Origin: Sialis fuliginosa
Taxonomy: Eukaryota; Arthropoda; Insecta; Megaloptera; Sialidae
Length of the DNA: 64,000 nt
NCBI GenBank assembly: GCA_961205875.1
Contig: OY540817.1
Location: 3,011,001 to 3,075,000, forward strand
Direction of reading: 5' to 3'
Shown: piece after piece, positions 56,875 through 64,000 of the stretch
Position numbering within the stretch: position 1 is the first letter of the stretch
Layout: each line of letters starts with the position of its first letter
Program-made: the position numbers and the translations under genes
Notes under the pieces: model-generated
Seen by the model: the letters and a program-made list of their open reading frames with translations, nothing else
Database searches by the model: none
Told to the model about the DNA's origin: nothing

Positions 56875-57287
56875 ATTGAAATCAATTAAAATTTTGGCGA
56901 AATAGATCATTCCTATTAATTAATTAAATTAAATACAAAAATATAAGTTTTCAATAGATGAATTATTTTGAATTAAACAAATCATTGCATTGTTATAAAT
57001 AGCGACCTAATTTTCTTATCTAGCTACCTAAATTTCATTCCAGTGACATGAATGATACAACAACAGTATGTATATTGTTCCATCCAAGGTTTGAGTGAAT
57101 GCACAATAAATATTCAACTAGTTTTGCAATTAAACTTTAGTATAACCGGCCTTGGTGTATGTCATGATTTATTCTTAGATTGCAAAAAGGAATGCCTTTG
57201 CAAACAAGCAAATGGCGAATTCAATAGACAATTAACAATATTTTCTTTAAAAATAAGTTTAAAAGGTGAATATTTGTTTTATATATA
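56875..57287. other. AT-rich sequence with an unsupported open frame
   Basis: The plus frame at 57052-57348 (98 codons) contains several Cys but runs into the pogo-like element end at 57288, so it is not a conserved gene. No splice sites frame it. Confidence 0.4.
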
Positions 57288-57545
57288 CAGTCGGGATTCG
57301 TTTATTAAGTCTCGTTTATCTGAAACGCCGAGTTTCGTTTATTCGTAATTTTTTCTCTTCCTTCACCTCCCACCATTCTCATGGCGTAAATGAACATATT
57401 TTTGAAATTTTTTGTAGGATGAATTAGAGCATTTGTATTCATCTCATTGACTGTAAAATATTTTTCAAAAGATTTTAATTTTTTTGATATTCATTGCATG
57501 CTACGAACGCAATGAAAATCATATCTATAGATTTGTTGTTCTTTT
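57288..57545 (+). mobile_element. pogo-like MITE, partial copy
   Basis: CAGTCGGGATTCGTTTATT after TA, then 'GAGTTTCGTTTATTCGTAAT', 'TTAGAGCATTTGTATTCATC' and 'GATATTCATTGCATGC', the mirror of the right side of 25655-26303. Confidence 0.65.
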
Positions 57546-60130
57546 TGGATTCGTAAAAAGTCACATTTATATGAAACTTAAACAGGATATAAAAATATTT
57601 TCCTATTAGAAATATATGAATGAATAAGTATGTATTCTTTTTCTAATTCATTAAAAAATCATTTAAAAGAAAGATGCCGACAAAATTATCCTAATTAAAG
57701 AAATGAATGGATTTTTTTATTATTATCTTAAAAAATATTTCTTGTTTCGTTATTATCTGAAACATAATACTGAGAATTCGCCAAATATAAAATTTTAATG
57801 AATTCTTGGTGTTTAATCAATATGAACTCGTTAATGTTTCATTTCCGTTTGTATTTCCTTTTGATGTGAACACAGATTTAGATTTAAAATACAATTCTAT
57901 AAGATTTTTATTTAGATATTACAATACATATTATGCTTACTTATTTTCAATAAGGTTAATGCACGCTTTGTTTATTATAATTGAATAAAATTATATTTCT
58001 TACTGTATAATTTTCGAGATTTATCTGAGTTTCTGAATTTAAGCATTGTTTTAACGGTATCGGTATTAAAAAATAAGATAATTATTATGTATTTAATTAT
58101 ATATTTTTGAATACTTGTATTCATCTAACAAGGATCCATCAATATGGGTTACGGTTTTTGAGCAAAATCACCTATACCATGGCTTAGGCCTACCATAGAC
58201 CAGCTCCATTGCATGGTCCATTTTGGCTAATGGGAAGAAAAGTTTTTTGTAATTTCGATTTGAATATTCCTAGAATAGAAAATTGTTAATTTTACACGTA
58301 TAGTAAACTGCTGATTTCAGCAATTGTTTGTATGTGTGTGTATTACAACTTCATTATATCGCAAAATAAACGTCGGATTCGGTTTTCTCATACCGAAAAA
58401 AAAACCTCAATACCATAGACATAGAGAATGGACAGTGCATTCTGTATTAACACAATGGTGTAACATCTGTTCAAAAAGTGAGAGAGAGATGCAGTGTAGT
58501 TTGGAATATATCTATATCTTTTTCTAAGATCCTGATTGGTAGCTTACTATAGTTCAGGGTAGTATTTCTGTCAGATATATTTTTGTATATCTATCTTGTG
58601 ATTTTTGTGCAATAAGTTTTTTTATTAGAAAAGTAAATAATATAAACAATTAACATACTATAATGGTTCATATTTCATCGAGGAAATTAAAAAAAAAACA
58701 TCAATTGATCTGATAGAAATTTGCAAAATTATGAACGGATATTCCGGGAAAATAACATTTTTGCTACCAAAAATATTAAATATATATTAATAAAAAATAG
58801 TTTCAAATCAATTCCCATGTGGTTGCTACAAAATGATGAGGTGGATTGCACTTACAAAGAGCACATACAAGATTTACTTAACAAAATTTAAAATATTTTT
58901 TTTGATATTAGAACAAGATATTAAAATTGGTTAAAAAAATTCGAAACTTATATTATTTAGAAATCAATAATTGTTTCTTTTTTTAAATAAATTTTTTTTA
59001 TAACGTTAATTATTTTAACCTCTTTATATACATATAGTATATCTATGAATATTTGTAATGTTTGGGACCAAGAATGAAATAGTTACACTCCTGTTTAAAA
59101 AAAGGACAAGTATATTCCAAACCTGTTTCTATCTCTTTCTTTTGACACGGCTCTGTGTTCGAGTCAGATGCGTGGTCCATTCTCTATGTCTATGCTCAAT
59201 ACACATTTTCAAGCAAGGAGAATGGAATTCAATTTGATGCATCAAAGCCATATTCACACCATATGTTCATTTGGTGCTCCGATAAGTTTATCTTTTTTTG
59301 GACCCAAGATAATTACAAAAATGTTTATTTATGTTACGATTTGGCTCATATTCAGAATAAATGCTCGTTACGTAGAAAGAAATATTTTAAAAAATGGACC
59401 CGGTAGGTTTAATTATTTTTGGCCAGAAAAACGTTTGCCGAGTCAGTTAGAATATTATAAGTTTATAATATGCTTATGTCATACAATATATTCTAAAATA
59501 ACTGATACTAAGAGAAGATCCCTTATATTAAGTGAGTTTCAAAAAATAAATTCTTATTGTTAATATTTTTTGCATTTTTAACGTTAAAAATGTATTAACA
59601 AAAAATCTCTAACTATAATTGTAATTCTTTTGTAGAGATGTTCGCTAAGTTAAAATTAATAGATCTACCAGCGCTGCTACTAAATACATTCCTTTGGACG
59701 ACATTATAAAAACCTACATAATAATGCCATTAAATGTACATTCATCTCTTATATCAAAAAGTAATGCGGTGCTAAAGAATATGAGAAAATATATAAATAA
59801 TTACACTCTGTCTTCTGGCGTCCAATTGTCCAAAGTACACATGCAAAAAAGAATTTGGTAAAGGAAACAATGGCGCTGTGAAAAATGTGCTGTGAAGTAT
59901 ATAGAGGTGTAATTTTTTTTATTTATTATATGATATCACACAAAGAATTTAAATATGAAGAAGGAATGTTATTTCGTTTCATTCTTTCTGCTGAAATATA
60001 TAATTTTTTTAGATTATTTATTTCGTTTTTTTATTATTTAACGGTTTTTATTGTTCATTTTTATGTTTAAAATTAATTAATATAACGTTGAATTGTATTT
60101 TGTCGTGTTTCGTAGTTATTATACGGGACT
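57546..60130. other. AT-rich stretch; weak inverted pair, no gene supported
   Basis: 58410-58520 and 59085-59200 hold mirrored 'ATAGACATAGAGAATGGAC' and 'CCATTCTCTATGTCTATG', perhaps ends of an old element. The open frames at 59155-59563 (two overlapping frames, up to 131 codons) start within the right member and have no signal, motif or splice context I can use. Confidence 0.4.
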
Positions 60131-60275
60131 ACGTATCCAAAACCGAAACTATCGGATTCAGGAACTGTTCTGACCTCCGAAACCGTTTCCGAAATAATTA
60201 TTTCGGATACAAATACAAATCTGAGAATCCGAAACCAAAACCGAGAAAAAACAATGGTCGGATTCATGACATAAG
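60128..60275. mobile_element. CCGAAACC-rich hAT-like fragment
   Basis: 'CTGACCTCCGAAACCG', 'CCGAAATAATTATTTCGG' and 'GAATCCGAAACC' match the style and one exact block of the 36992-37596 element. The two short open frames on opposite strands here are simple-sequence artefacts. Confidence 0.5.
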
Positions 60276-60350
60276 CGGTTAGTTACCGGATAGTTTTAAC
60301 TGGCTGATTTTTGAAATTTTTGGTACATTCTACCAGAAATTCCATAAATA

Positions 60351-61883
60351 CACTCAGCGGCACAATTAACCGCCCACCCAGTTTTTGTCGAATATTTCGA
60401 ATATTAGGTAATGTAAAGTAAATATATGACAATTATACAATTTCTAGGGTTGAAAGAGATTTAAAAACCAATATTTGGATAACCATTTTTATTATTTTTT
60501 GTATCATTAACAACAAAAACAAAAATTGATAAATTTCACCTAAAATATCAATTACTCTTAAGTCCATAAATTAAAATTTTTAGAACACGAATCGACTTTT
60601 AATAGGCCGTATTACCTCCTCTGGCTCTAAATACCTCTTGTATGCGATTAGGAAGCCCATCCATGATGTTCTGGATATCAGATTGTGGGATGTTTTCCCA
60701 TTCTTCCAAAATCGCCTGTTTTAGCTCACGAAGGTTAGTGGGTGCAGGTGTGACCTCGAACACGTCTTTTTAAGTTGTCCCATACATGTTCTATTGAGTT
60801 GAGGTCGTAATTTTCGGAGCCCAACTGCATCCAGATACTCCGTAACGAATCTGGCGACGTGTGGGTGGGCGTTATCTTGTGTCAAAATGAAGTCTTCTCA
60901 AATAAATGATGCAAATGGGACAACATGGTATTCTAAAACATCTACCAGGTATATTTGGGCATTTATTCCACCCCTTTCAAAGAATATTAAGTCCGTGTCG
61001 GCTTCATAGGAAATGACACTCTATAACATAATAGACCCACCTCTGAATCCCACCGTTTCCACTATTGCACAAGGAGCAAACTGTTCATTGGCGTGTCTAT
61101 ACTCACACTGGCAACCATTTGGACCTCTCAACGAGATTTTTTCTCATTTGAGAAGAGAACACTCTTCCATTGTTCTATCGTCCCATCTGCGTATTCTCGA
61201 GCGAAATAAAGACGGTCTCTTCTGTGCCGTGGGAGAAATTCTGGGGCGCGAGCTGGTCTGAAAGCCCTTAAATTTCGTTCTGCCAACCTTCATCTCACTG
61301 TTCTTCCACTCACATTCACATTTCTCACCTCAAACAGTCTATTACGTGCCTCAACAGCCGTTGTGAATCGATTTTTCAGTACACGTCTGATGATAAATCG
61401 ATCATCTCGATCCGTATTACTCCTTCTTTGATCTTGATCTGGTCTCAGTGTATAAGAATCAGTCTCCTGAAACCGTCTTACAGCATTTCTTACAGTTGTT
61501 CGCGGCATACCGAGTACACAAGCCACATAGCGTTAGCTGAACCCTTGCTCGATAAGAGCTACAGCTCTAGCTATTCCAGCTGAGTCTAATGGCATTTTAA
61601 CACTTAATTTTCTTCAAAAAATGAATTAAAACTTATACTGTTGAACCTCAACAAGAATAAAATAATTTGCAGCAAAAACAAACCAATGCGTAAAAAACGC
61701 TTACGTTGACTAAATTCTTAAAATCGACAACCGCATAAACAAAACAGAAATTATAGCCACTACCTATCATTATTTATTACATAAACATTACCATTATCAT
61801 GTGTCATAAGATTCAATAATAAATAACATAAATAAACACGGGAACGCTTGAAAAGGGTGGGCGGTTAATTGTGCCGGTGAGTG
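60351..61883 (-). mobile_element. Tc1-family DNA transposon, degenerate
   Basis: Terminal repeats CACTCAGCGGCACAATTAAC and its mirror GTTAATTGTGCCGGTGAGTG agree at 28 of 29 positions, and both sides carry a TA target duplication (60349-60350, 61884-61885). The 1.53-kb length and single minus-strand transposase fit a Tc1-like element. It inserted into a GGCACCAGTCTTGG copy whose remainder continues at 61886. Near-identical ends with a broken gene suggest moderate age. Confidence 0.92.
60599..61595 (-). pseudogene. Tc1-like transposase pseudogene
   Basis: The reading starts at ATG 61595 (MPLDSAGIARAVALIEQG) and ends at a TAA at 60599-60601, about 332 codons, normal for Tc1. The N-terminal helix-turn-helix region reads 'MPRTTVRNAVRRFQETDSY' with 'RFTTAVEARNRLFEVRNVNV' after it. 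The catalytic domain has WKSVLFSNEK near 61145, where Asn replaces the first catalytic Asp, QDNAHPHVAR near 60855-60885 with the second Asp, and IEHVWDNLKRR near 60775-60800 with the Glu of the DD34E triad, in another frame. Stops are present after 'EQGF', after 'NVSGRTVR' and after 'NEKKSR', and at least one frameshift separates the second Asp from the Glu. It is inactive. Confidence 0.9.
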
Positions 61884-61885
61884 TA

Positions 61886-62842
61886 CTACCACACAAAAGT
61901 TATAAAATAAAAAATCAACTCATGTAACTTATAAAACAAGTACCTCTTTATTAAATCAATTCAATTACCAAAATCCACAAATATAGTTTATATTTATTTA
62001 AACTATAGTATTTTATTTGTTTAAAGTAAAACCAGTAATGGGCACCCAGTGATGGACACTTTCTAATGATTACAAAATTATAAGTACTACGACACAAAAG
62101 TTATATAAGGAATCATAAAATTTGAAATAATGTAAAGCAGATGCTTCGATAATATAATAATAATTAATAAATAAATTACACTAATAATTAGTTTAAATGT
62201 TCACCGTTTTCAAGGGCGCCGACTTGTTAAAAATATTGGGGGGGCTCAATTTCTTTGGACTATCTTTTCCCTTATATAAAACAAAATAATAATACCGTGT
62301 ACCCCCCCCCACGAAAGTTGACGTAAGAAGCTTTTTTCATAAACAATTTTTTTTCTTGAATTTAGTTTTCATTTAATTAATAATTTTATTTATTAACCTA
62401 AAAAACAGCCACGTCAGGTCTGTATTAAGGAAAATTTTGAAACATATTTATAAAATTAATTATATTTTAGATAGCAAAAATTATGATATTTAATCAAATA
62501 AAATGCATTTAAAGTGACATATATATTTTTCATAATGATAACATTATTTTACAAAATATACTCACTAACATATTGGCAACCTATAAAATAATCCGTTAAA
62601 TTTTAATGTATAAACTTAAATATTCATCATTTATTGGGTAATATAGGGGGGGGCTTGAGTCCCTTAAGCCCCATGGAGTCGGCGTCTCTGACCATTTTGA
62701 CACTCATTAGCCGATTATCATCAAAATAAGCTATTCAGTAATTGTAGTAATCAAATATCAACAAATATTTCTAATTTAGTACATTTAATTAAACAAGAAT
62801 CCAACACTGGAGTATGATCCAAGACTGGTGCCAGTACCTTAT
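61886..62842 (-). mobile_element. GGCACCAGTCTTGG family, copy split by two insertions
   Basis: The right end 'CCAAGACTGGTGCCAGTACC' is at 62819-62838. 'AAAGCAGATGCTTCGATAAT', 'AAACCAGTAATGGGCACCCA' and 'AACTCATGTAACTTATAAAA' are family blocks. The left part is cut by the Tc1 element and the middle by a hAT-like MITE (62211-62690). Confidence 0.8.
62211..62690. mobile_element. hAT-like MITE, 8-bp target duplication
   Basis: 'CAAGGGCGCCGACTTG' and 'GAGTCGGCGTCTCTG' are imperfect inverted ends. The flanks ACCGTTTT (62203-62210) and ACCATTTT (62691-62698) differ at one position, an 8-bp hAT-type duplication confirmed by the uninterrupted family sequence ACCATTTT in other copies. G tracts lie inside both ends. 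480 bp, non-coding. Confidence 0.85.
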
Positions 62843-62844
62843 GT

Positions 62845-63475
62845 ATTAATTTAAACTATAAGTGTTGCATCAGAAACTTCAAATCTAATTTTACATAAAC
62901 CCAAAAAAAACATATTAGCAATTTGCATGAAGAAACTGTATGTAATAATATTAAATTATCTTTTATATTTAGTTTGTGAGGACGTATAATAATAATACAA
63001 TATAAAGATATTTTAAAATTAATTTAAAAAACCGCACATCGTTTTTCGGTGTTAAAATACTAGTATCTTTTTTGTTATTATGTTAGCGTAGGGTCATTTT
63101 ATTTTCACTTACGTTCCATTTTGCGGTTTCGTTCATACAAAAAATATACTTTCGTTGTTTTTTGTGTTTTATGAGGTGTCAATAACACGACGAATAGGAA
63201 ATGTGTCCTGTCGGTAAACCTTTTTTTACGTTGTTTTAAATTATTTACTATTTCCTGATCTATAGCTACGATTCTATTATGCAAGGCTTTCTTTCTTGAC
63301 AGTAAAAAAACTGTAAACCAATATGTGGTGACATATATTATATATGGAATCGATGAAAAATATAGGTACTATATGTTTAAGTGTTCCTTTTGAATCTATT
63401 ATTGCTGTATCCTTCCCCTACTCATCTCTCTTAATTTAAATGTTTTATATTAAACGTGCATTGAATTAATTCGTA
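62845..63475. other. AT-rich spacer, no gene seen
   Basis: No repeat ends recognised and no exon supported. Confidence 0.4.
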
Positions 63476-63479
63476 GCTA

Positions 63480-63563
63480 GTATATACGCGCCCGCACGGG
63501 GTACAACAGACACTCATAGCGAACAAATACACCAGCCTCGGGTACAGTACGCGTCCGCAACAG
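63480..63563 (+). CDS. Exon-like GC-rich segment with strong donor
   Basis: A short GC-rich block ending AACAG|GTACGAAG. Upstream of the donor two frames are open (for example T-L-I-A-N-K-Y-T-S-L-G-Y-S-T-R-P-Q-Q from 63510). No polypyrimidine acceptor is evident, so it may be a first (leader) exon of an alternative transcript or another gene. The block is unique in the window and compositionally unlike its surroundings. Confidence 0.25.
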
Positions 63564-63824
63564 GTACGAAGGGAGGATTTTAATATAATCATATGTAATT
63601 TTTGTGAATTTTATTTGTGGGAAAAACACTACAGCCTGGATGTTTTGATAAAATATGGACCGTTTTATATCTTTTACATTGTTATTTTATAAATTAATAT
63701 TTTTGAGATCAGATTCAGATCCGGACCGGGTGTAATTTTTCTGAGGTAACGGTTCCCACAATAACATCCTTTGTGTTCATCTGAAATGCATAGAAACAAT
63801 TATTTTACGAAGGTTGTCGCTATA

Positions 63825-64000
63825 GCCGGTAATATAGTAGAACCATTTATATAAAATATGAAAAAATTATGAAAAAAATGTTTGACTTTAATTAAAAATA
63901 CATTTTAACTTTACCAAAATTTTTTTACTATTAAAATGTTTTTTACATTTTCGAAAAAAAATTGAATTATAGAAAAATAAAATAAACATAATTATCCTGT
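63825..64000 (+). repeat. Possible relative of the CCGTAGCCGGGAAT palindrome
   Basis: 'CGCTATAGCCGGTAATATAG' followed by GAACC and AT-rich sequence resembles the inner arm of the nested palindrome near 51699 ('GGCCGTAGCCGGGAATATAT'). The window ends before a second arm would appear. Confidence 0.35.

Noticed and set aside
57052-57348. 98-codon Cys-containing open frame
   Set aside because: It runs through the inverted end of a pogo-like MITE and has no splice sites or homology I can recognise.
59155-59563. Overlapping 83- and 131-codon open frames
   Set aside because: Two frames are open at once, composition is that of random AT-rich DNA, and the start lies in a mirrored repeat block; no family resemblance.
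1-64000. LTR retroelement, retrovirus-like or Polinton copies
   Set aside because: I saw no reverse transcriptase, integrase, capsid or polymerase-like stretches and no convincing long direct terminal repeats; the repeats here have inverted ends or Helitron ends.

Overview
The window is AT-rich, gene-poor nuclear DNA of an insect, most likely a butterfly or moth (Lepidoptera). The assignment rests on repeats I recognise from that order: elements that open with AACGGCCAAGTGCG-type sequence followed by GGGTTCCGTAG inverted ends (2877-4070, 55675-56174), elements with 'GACTTCACAAAGGAGG' ends (27618, 35400), and non-autonomous Helitrons with the 'CGCGAGCGAAGCCGCG' 3' hairpin and CTAG|T terminus. 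There is no prokaryotic gene organisation, CRISPR array, rRNA or convincing tRNA. Nearly all open frames here are chance frames in AT-rich or repeat DNA.

Host gene signal is sparse. The best is a plus-strand gene starting near 9.0-9.7 kb: a coding first exon (9551-9662) with a strong start context and a signal-peptide-like N-terminus, ending in a consensus CAG|GTGAGT donor in phase 1. About 33.4 kb downstream, 43050-43082 is a 33-nt microexon candidate with excellent splice sites, phase 1 at both ends and no stop. Two or three weaker exon candidates follow (46474-46511, 55495-55528, 63480-63563). If this reading is right, most of the window is the intron territory of one large secreted or membrane protein gene whose main domains lie to the right. 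A second, weaker candidate is a minus-strand gene starting near 7.0-7.4 kb, with a 5' region and exon candidates at 7033-7080, 6247-6308 and 5002-5024; with the plus-strand gene it would form a head-to-head pair.

The rest is layered DNA transposon debris, mostly non-autonomous: inverted-end GGTTCCG elements; Helitron-like copies with A|TC...CTAG|T insertion sites; hAT-like MITEs, one (11996-12144) with a perfect 8-bp target duplication; a pogo-like MITE; a piggyBac-like TTAA element; long foldback palindromes (22352, 27929, 41235, 43761, 51594); a family with ends GGTACTGGCACCAGTCTTGG present in seven copies; and one degenerate Tc1 transposon (60351-61883) still carrying a recognisable transposase pseudogene. 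The largest structure is a 4.27-kb inverted-repeat element at 48368-52638 with its own nested insertions and a diverged tandem array inside. I saw no retroviral, LTR-element or Polinton genes and no toxin genes.

No new biological system can be claimed from the sequence alone. The items most worth following are the long-intron gene with its microexon, the 4.27-kb composite foldback, and the GC-rich islands near 21.5, 44.5 and 63.5 kb.
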